From positions 1 to 64,000 of the forward strand of contig JBFXEX010000013.1 in NCBI GenBank assembly GCA_050179645.1: 64,000 nucleotides of DNA. Reading direction: 5' to 3'. Of the stretch, positions 9,468 through 17,567 are shown in pieces. A program made the position numbers and the translations under genes. This stretch comes from VAZQ01 sp050179645 (lineage in GTDB: Bacteria; Pseudomonadota; Alphaproteobacteria; Rhizobiales; Xanthobacteraceae). The notes beneath the pieces are model-generated. The model had not been told where the DNA came from, searched no databases, and was given only the letters and a program-made list of their open reading frames with translations. Positions within the stretch are counted from its first letter, which is position 1; each line of letters opens with the position of its first letter.

Positions 9468-10448
9468 ATGACCGACCAGCCGTCCAAACCGTTTGCCGTG
9501 ATCCGCGACGGGCCGCCCGGCCCCCTCTCGGGCGCCGTGGTCGCAATCGGCAATTTCGACGGCGTGCACCGCGGGCATCGCGCCGTGATCGCGACCGCAC
9601 TGGATCGCGCCCGAAGCCTCAATCGCCCCGCCGCGGCGCTGACGTTCGAGCCGCATCCGCGACGCTATTTTCAGCCGGACGCGCCGCTGTTCCGGCTCAC
9701 CGACGAGCGCAGCAAGCTGCGCCTGCTGGCGGCCACCGGCCTCGACGGCGCCATCGTGCTGCGCTTCGACGCGGCGCTGGCGCGCCTGCCGGCCGAGGAC
9801 TTCATCACCCAAATCCTGCTGCAGCGGCTCGCGGTCAGCGGCGTCGTGATCGGCTTCGATTTCCACTTCGGCCTGAACCGCCAGGGCTCACCGGATTTTC
9901 TGATCGCGCAGGGCGCCAAGCACGGCTTTGCGGTCGACATCGTGCCGCGCTTCGAAGACGAGGGACGTCCGGTCCGCTCGGGGCCGGTTCGCGCGGCATT
10001 GTCCGCGGGGCAGGTGATCGAAGCCGCCGAGCTCCTTGGTTTCCCCTGGTTCGTCAGCGGCGAGGTGGTGCATGGCGACAAGCGCGGCCGCGAACTCGGA
10101 TTTCCGACCGCCAACCTGCGGCTCGATGTGGATTGCGGGCTCAAGCACGGCGTCTATGCGGTCAGGGTCGGGGTCGGCGACCGGCACTATGACGGCGTCG
10201 CCAATTTCGGCCGGCGGCCGATGTTCGACGCCGGCTATGCGCTGCTGGAGGCGTTCCTGTTCGATTTCAGCGGCGATCTCTACGGCAAGGTCATCGACAT
10301 CGCGTTCATCGGCTGGATCAGACCCGAACTGAAATTCGACGGTCTTCCGGCGCTGATCGAACAGATGAAAGATGACTCGCGGATCGCCCGGCAGGCGCTG
10401 GCGCGCGCCCCGGACGCCTTTCCGCGGCTCGGCCGAATTCCGGATTGA
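9468..10448 (+). CDS. ribF: bifunctional riboflavin kinase / FAD synthetase
   Basis: 326 residues. RibF phosphorylates riboflavin to FMN and adenylates FMN to FAD. The N-terminal FAD synthetase domain shows AIGNFDGVHRGHR (HxGH-type nucleotidyltransferase loop) and FEPHPRRYF. The C-terminal kinase domain shows GDKRGRELGFPTANL, with the PTAN motif, and YDGVANFGRRP. ATG 9468 (MTDQPSKPF) is preferred over an in-frame TTG at 9423. The gene is complete and of normal length. In many Rhizobiales ribF sits close to ileS and lspA, as it does here, although a two-gene minus-strand unit intervenes. Confidence 0.95.
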   Translation: MTDQPSKPFAVIRDGPPGPLSGAVVAIGNFDGVHRGHRAVIATALDRARSLNRPAAALTFEPHPRRYFQPDAPLFRLTDERSKLRLLAATGLDGAIVLRFDAALARLPAEDFITQILLQRLAVSGVVIGFDFHFGLNRQGSPDFLIAQGAKHGFAVDIVPRFEDEGRPVRSGPVRAALSAGQVIEAAELLGFPWFVSGEVVHGDKRGRELGFPTANLRLDVDCGLKHGVYAVRVGVGDRHYDGVANFGRRPMFDAGYALLEAFLFDFSGDLYGKVIDIAFIGWIRPELKFDGLPALIEQMKDDSRIARQALARAPDAFPRLGRIPD

Positions 10449-10481
10449 AGCAGGTTTCGTTTCAGCGGAATCGAAACTCTC

Positions 10482-10568
10482 TCCGCTCGTCCCCGCGGAA
10501 GCGTGGCCCAGGATCGAAAATTCCAAGCGCTTTGCCCTGGGTTCCCCGCTTTCGCGGGAACGGGGGCA
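10482..10568. repeat. palindromic intergenic repeat, family R1 copy 1
   Basis: An arm with CTCGTCCCCGCGGAAGCG (from about 10486) is mirrored by a GGTTCCCCGCTTTCGCGGGAA arm ending near 10568. Related inverted arms occur at 30001-30099, 33906-33998 and 48818-48881, always between genes. This copy lies between convergent genes (ribF and the holin-like gene) and could act as a bidirectional terminator. Confidence 0.75.
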
Positions 10569-10584
10569 ACTCGAACGGGATATG

Positions 10585-11076
10585 TCAGGGTTCGGGTGGG
10601 ACGGATTCGTCCTCAGACTTCTCTGCCGCCTCGCGCGCCGTCCACTCCCGTGCCACACCGGCGGTGAGCAGCGCCACGCCAACCAGCATCACAATTCGCC
10701 GCCATCCGATCGTCTGGCCGACATTCAATCCGGCCGATAGCAGCGTGGGAGCGATGCCGCCGGACAGGAACGACGAAGCGAAGGCCGCCTTGCGGGCCTG
10801 CAACGCTTCCTCGGCGCGCCGCTGGTTGATGCGGCGAGCGACCACAGCGGTAATTGCAGCAATGATGGTGATCAGAAGATAGAGGCCGGACAATGCCAGA
10901 CCGGCCAAGGTCGGGTCGTCGTATCGCCTGGCGATCCAGATGAACAGCGTAACGCTCAGCCAGACGAGCGTGGCGACAGCCGCGGCCGCGGCCGCGATCG
11001 CGCCAACGACCACGGCGCCGCTGACGCCCGTTTTGGCCTTCACCGCCGTCTGCAGATAACCGAGCCAGTCGCCCAT
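10585..11076 (-). CDS. small membrane protein, phage-holin-family-like
   Basis: 163 residues with three or four transmembrane stretches: about 20-50 (GAVVVGAIAAAAAAVATLVW), 60-85 (LAGLALSGLYLLITIIAAIT) and 125-145 (IVMLVGVALLTAGVA). A charged coiled segment (RRINQRRAEEALQARKAAF) lies between them. It resembles the conserved proteobacterial proteins labelled putative Actinobacteriophage holin III/DUF1469, usually found next to DUF883 genes, as here (14 bp from the DUF883 stop). Despite the name, nothing suggests a phage. A role in envelope stress or membrane association with the DUF883 protein is inference. Confidence 0.6.
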   Translation of the reverse strand: MGDWLGYLQTAVKAKTGVSGAVVVGAIAAAAAAVATLVWLSVTLFIWIARRYDDPTLAGLALSGLYLLITIIAAITAVVARRINQRRAEEALQARKAAFASSFLSGGIAPTLLSAGLNVGQTIGWRRIVMLVGVALLTAGVAREWTAREAAEKSEDESVPPEP

Positions 11077-11090
11077 TCACGCTACTCGGA

Positions 11091-11441
11091 TCAGCGGCGG
11101 CTGATGCCGAGCAGGAAGCCGATTCCCACCGCCAGGGCGAGCGTGGTGTAGGGCCGCTTCTTCAGCGACTCGTCGATGGCGCCGATCATGTTGTCCGAGA
11201 CCTCGCGCACCGCGTCGACCGCCTCCTGGCCCTTGGCGGTGGCATCGGACACCAGCCCCTCGACATTGGATTTGGCGCGGTCCCAGGCAACGTTGCCCTT
11301 GGACGACATCAGATCGGCGACGTCGCCGGCAAGGCGTGCCATATCGGCCCGCAACGCCTCGAGGTCGGCATTGACGTCGCCGCTGGCCGAGGCCGCGCGC
11401 CGCGCTTCGCTCGTGGTGGTGGTCCCGGAAGTGCTCGCCAT
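11091..11441 (-). CDS. DUF883 (ElaB/YqjD-type) membrane-anchored protein
   Basis: 116 residues: an acidic/amphipathic helical N-terminal region (NADLEALRADMARLAGDVAD), a long coiled segment, and a C-terminal tail anchor KRPYTTLALAVGIGFLLG ending in RR. This is the ElaB/YqjD pattern; E. coli YqjD tethers ribosomes to the inner membrane in stationary phase. An in-frame GTG lies at 11453, but ATG 11441 follows GTGGAGCACGCC and is preferred. It is first in a two-gene unit with the holin-like protein and is divergent from ileS. Confidence 0.8.
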   Translation of the reverse strand: MASTSGTTTTSEARRAASASGDVNADLEALRADMARLAGDVADLMSSKGNVAWDRAKSNVEGLVSDATAKGQEAVDAVREVSDNMIGAIDESLKKRPYTTLALAVGIGFLLGISRR

Positions 11442-11591
11442 GGCGTGCTCCACAATGTTTGGGAATTATTCGCTGCGGCCATAACGGCACGCAAGGGGAA
11501 AAGTTCCCGGTGCGCCGCTGTGCCCAGGACGCTGCCCGGACGGCGCGGTGGGCCTTTTCGGCGCCGGGGCGATCTGCTAGAAGCCCGCACC

Positions 11592-11663
11592 ATGGCGCGC
11601 GAGCAGTTTTTCCTGATCTTCGGCTTCGCTGATCGGCAAATTAGCGGCCCGGCTTCCGCCTGA
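11592..11663 (+). CDS. possible 23-codon leader peptide upstream of ileS
   Basis: ATG 11592 opens a 23-codon frame (MAREQFFLIFGFADRQISGP then ASA) that stops at TGA 11661-11663, inside the stem-loop at 11634-11694 that precedes ileS. It is rich in Phe (4) with two Ile codons. A weak AGAAG sits 8-9 nt upstream. It may be a chance frame. Its position, ending inside a strong hairpin in front of an aminoacyl-tRNA synthetase gene, is what makes it worth recording. Confidence 0.25.
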   Translation: MAREQFFLIFGFADRQISGPASA

Positions 11664-11694
11664 CAGTCCGTCAGCGGAGGACCGGGATTTGCCG
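11634..11694 (+). promoter_or_regulatory. strong stem-loop in the ileS 5' region
   Basis: Nested pairing: CGGCAAAT (11634-11641) with ATTTGCCG (11687-11694); CCCGG (11648-11652) with CCGGG (11682-11686); CTTCCGC (11653-11659) with GCGGAGG (11674-11680); TGAC (11661-11664) with GTCA (11670-11673); loop AGTCC. No T-tract follows, so termination is not expected. It lies 30 bp before the ileS start and could be a structured leader or an operator-like site between the divergent DUF883 and ileS genes. Confidence 0.6.
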
Positions 11695-11724
11695 AATCGC
11701 CATCATTTACCCTGGTAATCTGCC

Positions 11725-14706
11725 ATGACCGACGCCGCCCGCGATTACAGCGAGACTCTATTTCTGCCCAAGACCGATTTCCCGATGCGCGCCGGTCTGC
11801 CGCAGAAGGAGCCGGACATCCTCAAGCGCTGGGAGCAGATCGGCCTCTACCACCGGCTGCGGGAAGCCGGCAAAGGCCGTGCCAAGTTCGTCCTGCACGA
11901 CGGCCCGCCTTACGCCAACGCCAACATCCATATCGGGCACGCGCTCAACAAGATCCTCAAGGACGTGGTGACCCGCAGTCAGCAGATGGCTGGCTACGAC
12001 TCCAACTACGTGCCGGGATGGGACTGCCACGGCCTGCCGATCGAGTGGAAGATCGAGGAGGAGTACCGCGCCAAGGGCAAGAACAAGGACGCGGTGCCGA
12101 TCAACGAATTCCGCCAGCAGTGCCGCGAGTTCGCCGCGCACTGGATCGACGTGCAACGCGAAGAGTTCAAGCGGCTCGGCGTCGAGGGCGACTGGGCGCA
12201 TCCCTACACGACGATGGATTTCGCCGCCGAGGCGCAGATCGCGCGCGAGCTGATGAAGTTCGCGGCGAACGGCACGCTCTACCGCGGAAGCAAGCCGGTG
12301 ATGTGGTCGGTGGTGGAGAAGACCGCGCTCGCGGAAGCCGAGGTAGAGTACGAGGATTACACCAGCGACCAAGTGTGGGTGAAGTTTCCGGTAGGCGCGA
12401 GCACGAATGCTCCGCTGCCACTCCGGAAAATCCTCTCGGGTGCGTCCGTAGTAATCTGGACGACCACACCGTGGACCCTTCCCGGCAACCGCGCGATCAG
12501 TTACTCGCCTAGGATCAAGTACGGCGTTTACGAGGTGACCAAGGCACCTGCCGATAACTGGGCAAAGGTAGGTGATCGATTGATCCTTGCAGACAAACTC
12601 GCCGCCGAAGTGTTGAAAATCGCGAAGGTGGAAGGCTATTCACGGGAACAAGATGTCGACCCACACAGTCTCTTGCTTTGTTCCCACCCGCTGAGGAGTA
12701 AGGGATACGATTTCGATGTCCCGCTGCTCGCCGGCGATCACGTCACAGACGATGCCGGCACTGGGTTCGTGCATACCGCACCCGGCCACGGCCGCGACGA
12801 CTTCGAGATTTGGACCGCGCATGCGCGCGAACTGCAAGCGCGCAGTATCAACACGACCATCCCCTACATGGTGGACGAGAACGGCGCCTATACCGCTGCC
12901 GCTCCGGGCTTCACCGGGAAGCGCGTGCTCACCGACAAGGGCGAAAAGGGCGACGCCAACGAGGCCGTCATCAAGGCGCTGATCGACGCCGGCATGCTGC
13001 TCGCGCGCGGCCGCCTCAAGCATCAATATCCGCACTCGTGGCGATCGAAGAAGCCGGTGATCTTCCGCAACACGCCGCAGTGGTTCATCGCGATGGACAA
13101 GCCGATCTTGTCTGGCGACGAAGCGCAACCCGGCGACACGCTACGCCATCGCGCGCTCGAAGCCATCAAGGAGACCCGCTGGGTGCCGGCGGCCGGCGAG
13201 AACCGCATCAACGGCATGGTGACGAGCAAGCCCGACTGGGTGATCTCGCGCCAGCGCGCCTGGGGCGTGCCGATCACCGTGTTCGTGCGCGAGAACGGCG
13301 ACGGCACGGTCGAAATCCTCAAGGACGAGCGCGTCAACCAGCGCATCGCGGATGCGTTCGAGAAAGAGGGCGCCGACGCCTGGTACGCCACCGGCGCCGC
13401 GCGTCGCTTTCTTGAGCCCGAATACAACGCCAACGAGTGGGTCAAGGTCGACGACATTCTCGACGTCTGGTTCGACTCCGGTTCGACCCACGCCTTCGTG
13501 CTGGAAGACCCCGAGCATTTCCCCGGCCTCGCCGGCATCCGCCGCAAGCGCGACGGCGGCCGCGATACCGTGATGTATCTCGAAGGCTCGGACCAGCACC
13601 GCGGCTGGTTCCAATCCTCGCTCCTGGAATCCTGCGGCACCCGCGGCTACGCGCCGTTCGACGTGGTGCTGACCCACGGCTTCACGCTCGACGCGCACGG
13701 TCGCAAGATGTCGAAGTCGCTGAAGAACGGCGTCGAGCCGCAGGACGTGATCAAGCAGTCGGGCGCCGACATTCTGCGGCTGTGGGTCTGCCAGACCGAC
13801 TACTGGGACGACCAGCGCATCGGGCCGGAGATTCTCAAGAACACCGTCGAAGCCTATCGCAAGCTGCGCAACACGCTGCGCTGGATGCTGGGCTCGCTGG
13901 CGCATTTCCGCGACGACGACAAGGTCGCACCGGACAAGATGCCGGAACTCGAACGGCTGATGCTGCACCGGCTCGCCGAACTCGACGTGTTCGTGCGGCA
14001 GAACTATGCCGATTTCGACTACAAGCGCATCGTCGCCGCGCTCAACACCTTCATGACCGTCGACCTCTCGGCGTTCTACTTCGACATCCGCAAGGACGTG
14101 CTGTACTGCGACCCGATCTCGTCGCTGACGCGGCGCGCCAGCCTGACGGTGATCGATCAGCTCTTCCGCTGCACCGTGGCGTGGCTGGCGCCGATGCTGC
14201 CGTTCACCGCCGAGGAAGCCTGGCTGGCGCGGTTCCCGTCGGAATCGGGCTCCGTCCACCTGGAGACGTTCCCGGAAATCCCGGCCTCCTGGCGCAACGA
14301 TGCGCTCGCCGAGAAGTGGCGCAAGGTCCGCACCGTCCGCGGCGTGGTCACCGGCGCGCTGGAAATCGAGCGCGCGCACAAGCGCATCGGCTCGTCACTC
14401 GAAGCCGCACCCGTGGTCTACGTCTCCGACCTCGACCTGTTCGCCGCGATGGTCGACGTCGACCTCGCCGAGATCGCGATCACCTCCGCGGCCCAGTTGG
14501 TCGAGGGCGACGGGCCGCCAGAGGCCTTCCGCCTGCCCGACGTCAAGGGCGTGGCGGTCGAGGTCCGGCTCGCCGAGGGCCGCAAGTGCGCCCGCTCCTG
14601 GAAAATCCTGCCGAGCGTCGGCTCCGACCCGCACTACCCCGACGTCTCGCCGCGCGATGCCCGGGCGTTGCAGGAATGGGACGCCATGCGGCGGGCCGCC
14701 GAATGA
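11725..14706 (+). CDS. ileS: isoleucyl-tRNA synthetase
   Basis: 993 residues; charges tRNA-Ile with isoleucine. A class I synthetase with the HIGH motif at about residue 69 (ANANIHIGHALNKILKD) and KMSKS at 661 (GRKMSKSLKNGVEPQ). The CP1 editing domain carries VIWTTTPWTLPGNRA and GTGFVHTAPGHG. An anticodon-binding domain follows. The C-terminal zinc finger of E. coli-type IleS is not obvious; a short tail with GRKCARSWK takes its place. Start ATG 11725 lies downstream of a strong stem-loop. Its stop overlaps the lspA start (ATGA), so the two are translationally coupled. IleS-LspA is a very conserved proteobacterial pair. Confidence 0.97.
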   Translation: MTDAARDYSETLFLPKTDFPMRAGLPQKEPDILKRWEQIGLYHRLREAGKGRAKFVLHDGPPYANANIHIGHALNKILKDVVTRSQQMAGYDSNYVPGWDCHGLPIEWKIEEEYRAKGKNKDAVPINEFRQQCREFAAHWIDVQREEFKRLGVEGDWAHPYTTMDFAAEAQIARELMKFAANGTLYRGSKPVMWSVVEKTALAEAEVEYEDYTSDQVWVKFPVGASTNAPLPLRKILSGASVVIWTTTPWTLPGNRAISYSPRIKYGVYEVTKAPADNWAKVGDRLILADKLAAEVLKIAKVEGYSREQDVDPHSLLLCSHPLRSKGYDFDVPLLAGDHVTDDAGTGFVHTAPGHGRDDFEIWTAHARELQARSINTTIPYMVDENGAYTAAAPGFTGKRVLTDKGEKGDANEAVIKALIDAGMLLARGRLKHQYPHSWRSKKPVIFRNTPQWFIAMDKPILSGDEAQPGDTLRHRALEAIKETRWVPAAGENRINGMVTSKPDWVISRQRAWGVPITVFVRENGDGTVEILKDERVNQRIADAFEKEGADAWYATGAARRFLEPEYNANEWVKVDDILDVWFDSGSTHAFVLEDPEHFPGLAGIRRKRDGGRDTVMYLEGSDQHRGWFQSSLLESCGTRGYAPFDVVLTHGFTLDAHGRKMSKSLKNGVEPQDVIKQSGADILRLWVCQTDYWDDQRIGPEILKNTVEAYRKLRNTLRWMLGSLAHFRDDDKVAPDKMPELERLMLHRLAELDVFVRQNYADFDYKRIVAALNTFMTVDLSAFYFDIRKDVLYCDPISSLTRRASLTVIDQLFRCTVAWLAPMLPFTAEEAWLARFPSESGSVHLETFPEIPASWRNDALAEKWRKVRTVRGVVTGALEIERAHKRIGSSLEAAPVVYVSDLDLFAAMVDVDLAEIAITSAAQLVEGDGPPEAFRLPDVKGVAVEVRLAEGRKCARSWKILPSVGSDPHYPDVSPRDARALQEWDAMRRAAE

Positions 14707-15257
14707 CCGCGATGCTCTGGGGTCCCCTCTCCCGCCTTGGTCTCGCCGTAGCGGCCGCGACCGCGGTGATCGACCAGGCCAGCAAGCTGTGGCTGTTGTT
14801 CGCCTATAAATTAGGCGACCGCGGCGTTGTGCCGCTGACCCCGTTTCTGGATATCGTCCTGGCCTGGAACACCGGCATCAGCTTCAGCCTGTTTGCCCAG
14901 GACGGCGAGGCGGGACGCTGGATCCTGCTGGCCTTGATGATCGTCGCGATCGTCCTGCTCTGGGTGTGGCTCGCCCGGGTGCAGTCGGCACTGACCGCAA
15001 TCGGCCTCGGGCTCATCATCGGCGGGGCGATCGGCAACGCCATTGACCGGTTTGCCTACGGCGCGGTCGCCGATTTCGTACGGTTTCACATTACCACCGA
15101 ATCGATCAATTTCAGCTGGGCGGTGTTCAACGTCGCCGACGCCGCCATCGTCGTGGGGGTGGCCTTCCTGCTCTACGAAACCCTATGGGGGACGCCGCAA
15201 AAGCGCCCCGATCATCGCCAAAATGGCGGGGGTGGGGATACGGCTATTGCGCCGTAG
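14703..15257 (+). CDS. lspA: lipoprotein signal peptidase II
   Basis: 184 residues, four transmembrane helices. Cleaves the signal peptide of diacylglyceryl-modified prolipoproteins in the inner membrane. The aspartic dyad is visible: Asp124 in GNAIDRFAYGAVADF and Asp146 in FNVADAAI. The N-terminal VIDQASK motif is also typical. Start ATG 14703 overlaps the ileS stop by 4 bp. The C-terminal tail after about residue 165 is hydrophilic and variable, as usual. Confidence 0.96.
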   Translation: MTAMLWGPLSRLGLAVAAATAVIDQASKLWLLFAYKLGDRGVVPLTPFLDIVLAWNTGISFSLFAQDGEAGRWILLALMIVAIVLLWVWLARVQSALTAIGLGLIIGGAIGNAIDRFAYGAVADFVRFHITTESINFSWAVFNVADAAIVVGVAFLLYETLWGTPQKRPDHRQNGGGGDTAIAP

Positions 15258-15274
15258 CTAAAGGGGAAACTGTC

Positions 15275-15961
15275 ATGCGGGTGAAATTTTGGAGCGCGCG
15301 GCGCCGCTTGACCGCCGTCGCCGGCACGCTCGTTTTGGCCATGGCATGGGGCAGTGCGGGCGCCTGGGCGCAGGACGCCGAGGAGCTGCCGGCGGATACT
15401 AGGTTCTTCCGTAAGCTGCTCAAAGAATTTGGCATGCAGCTGGGTGACGAGGCGGTGGAATTCCGCGAGCGTGCGCCGCTGGTGGTGCCGCCCAGCCGCG
15501 ACCTGCCTCCGCCGCAAGATAGCGACTTGATCGCCCGCAATCCGGCGTGGCCGAAGGATCCTGACGTGCGCCGCCGCAACGAAGCGGTAACCACGGCGGC
15601 CCAGAAGGCGAGGCTCCGGGGCGCTGCGGAAGCCAGCGAAGAAGAAGGCCGGGCGCTGCGTCCCAACGAACTCGAAGTCGGCCGTTTGGCCCGGGGCAGC
15701 ACCGAACCGATCCAGAACGCCGACGAATCGGCGCGCCCTCTGATGCCGTCCGCCCTCGGCACCAAAGGCCTCTTGGATCTCTTCTCGTCGAAGCCCGAGA
15801 AGCCCGTCGAGTTCACCGAAGAACCGCCCCGCACCAGCCTGACGGAGCCGCCTCCGGGCTATCAGACCCCGTCCACCGCCCAGCGCTATGGCCTTGGGGC
15901 GCCCAAATATGAACGTGCCAAGCCTTCCACCCTGGAAGACCGCGTAGTCGGCACCGACTAG
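15275..15961 (+). CDS. exported DUF3035-like protein
   Basis: 228 residues. ATG 15275 follows AAGGGGAAA. Residues 1-32 form a signal peptide (RRLTAVAGTLVLAMAW, then AWA-QD). The mature part contains RAPLVVPPSRDLPPP, the hallmark phrase of DUF3035-type alphaproteobacterial proteins, and is otherwise Pro/Glu/Arg-rich and low in predicted structure. There is no lipobox Cys. It is 17 bp after lspA and before the two M16 peptidases, a conserved order in related bacteria. Its function is unknown; a periplasmic or envelope role is inferred from the signal peptide. Confidence 0.75.
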   Translation: MRVKFWSARRRLTAVAGTLVLAMAWGSAGAWAQDAEELPADTRFFRKLLKEFGMQLGDEAVEFRERAPLVVPPSRDLPPPQDSDLIARNPAWPKDPDVRRRNEAVTTAAQKARLRGAAEASEEEGRALRPNELEVGRLARGSTEPIQNADESARPLMPSALGTKGLLDLFSSKPEKPVEFTEEPPRTSLTEPPPGYQTPSTAQRYGLGAPKYERAKPSTLEDRVVGTD

Positions 15962-16172
15962 TCGCACCCGGTTCGCACGGCAGCGCCAATGACGGATCGT
16001 TAAATGTTTGTAATGTCGCGTCGATTCCGCACGAAGACGCGGATCGGGACCGGGTAAATTGTTCGCGAACAGGTAGCGTTCACGTGGGGGCGTGATAGAT
16101 AGCGTTGGGGGCTGAAACCCCGCCCAACCGGACTTTGCCGTGGGGGGTGACCTCTAACCCACGAGACCTTTC

Positions 16173-17567
16173 GTGCTCAAAAACCCGATTCGAATCCTCG
16201 CTGCCATCGTGATGACCGCAGCCGCGCTGTCGGTTGCGCGTACCGAACCCGCCAAACCTCCGGCGGACGCCGCTCAGACGACCAAGTCTCCGGCGGTGTC
16301 GCACTTCGTTTTGCCCAACGGGCTCGAAGTCGTGGTCATCCCCGATCACCGCGTTCCGGTCGTCACCCACATGCTCTGGTACCGCGTCGGGTCGGCCGAC
16401 GAGACACCGGGCAAGTCCGGGCTCGCGCATTTTCTCGAACACCTGATGTTCAAGGGCACGGCCAAACATCCGTCGGGCTTCTCGCCGGTGGTCGCGACCA
16501 TCGGCGGCCAGGAGAACGCATTCACGTCGAGCGACTACACCGGCTACTTCCAGCGGGTGCCGCGCGACCAGCTCAAGGCGATGATGGAGTTCGAGGCCGA
16601 CCGCATGACCGGCCTGGTGCTGACCGACGAGGTGGTCAAGCCCGAACTCGCCGTGGTCCTGGAGGAGCACAACATGCGCGTTGCCAACAATCCGGCGGCG
16701 CGTCTCGGCGAGCAGATGGAAGCCGCGCTCTATCTCAACCATCCCTACGGCCGTCCGGTGATCGGCTGGCGCCAGGAGATCGAGAAGCTCAACCGCGAGG
16801 ATGCGCTCGAATTCTATCGCCGCTTCTACACGCCGAACAACGCCGTGCTGGTTGTCGCCGGCGACGTCACTCCCCAGGAGGTGAAGAAGCTCGCCGAGGA
16901 GACCTACGGCAAGGTGCCGCGGGTCGCCGAAGTCCCGCCTCGCGCCCGCCCGCAGGAACCTGTCCAGAGCGCGCCGCGCTCCGTGACGCTGGCCGACCCG
17001 CGCGTCACGCAGCCGAGCCTGCAGCGCTATTACCTCGTGCCGAACAGCACCGCGGACAAGCCGGGCGAGAGCGCGGCCCTCGAAGTGCTCGCGCATATTC
17101 TCGGACGCGGCTCCAACAGCCGGCTCTACAAGGCGCTGGTGGTGAATCAAGGCCCCGCAGTCAGTGCCGGCGCCAGCTATGACGGCACCTCGTTCGATCC
17201 GACGCGTTTTGCGATCTACGCCTCGCCCAAGCCCGGCACCAGCCTGCCGCAGCTTGAAACCGCCATGGACGGCGTTCTCGCCGCATTGATCGACAAGGGC
17301 GTCACCGCGGACGAACTCGATCGCGCCAAGAACCGCATGATCGCCGACGCCATCTATGCCAACGACAGCCAGCGCACGCTCGCCCAGTGGTACGGGGCGG
17401 CGCTGACGACCGGCTCCACCGTCGATCAGGTGCGCGCCTGGCCCGATCACATCCGCGCCGTGACGGCCAAAGACGTGCAGGACGCCGCCCGTCAATGGCT
17501 CGACAAGCGCCGTTCGGTCACGGGCTATCTGGTCAAGGAAGCCCGCGGCGAGGAGAAGCGCTCATGA
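16173..17567 (+). CDS. M16 zinc peptidase, catalytic subunit, exported
   Basis: 464 residues with a signal peptide (GTG start at 16173, MLKNPIRILAAIVMTAAALS). A pitrilysin/mitochondrial-processing-peptidase-like M16 protease. The inverted zinc motif HFLEHLMFKG (HxxEH) is at about residues 90-95, and the distal Glu ligand lies in VVLEEHNMRV. Two M16 half-domains follow in the usual order. Its stop overlaps the start of a second M16 gene lacking the motif (ATGA), so they probably form a heterodimer in the periplasm. ATG 16212 is an alternative start but would cut the signal peptide. Confidence 0.92.
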   Translation: MLKNPIRILAAIVMTAAALSVARTEPAKPPADAAQTTKSPAVSHFVLPNGLEVVVIPDHRVPVVTHMLWYRVGSADETPGKSGLAHFLEHLMFKGTAKHPSGFSPVVATIGGQENAFTSSDYTGYFQRVPRDQLKAMMEFEADRMTGLVLTDEVVKPELAVVLEEHNMRVANNPAARLGEQMEAALYLNHPYGRPVIGWRQEIEKLNREDALEFYRRFYTPNNAVLVVAGDVTPQEVKKLAEETYGKVPRVAEVPPRARPQEPVQSAPRSVTLADPRVTQPSLQRYYLVPNSTADKPGESAALEVLAHILGRGSNSRLYKALVVNQGPAVSAGASYDGTSFDPTRFAIYASPKPGTSLPQLETAMDGVLAALIDKGVTADELDRAKNRMIADAIYANDSQRTLAQWYGAALTTGSTVDQVRAWPDHIRAVTAKDVQDAARQWLDKRRSVTGYLVKEARGEEKRS

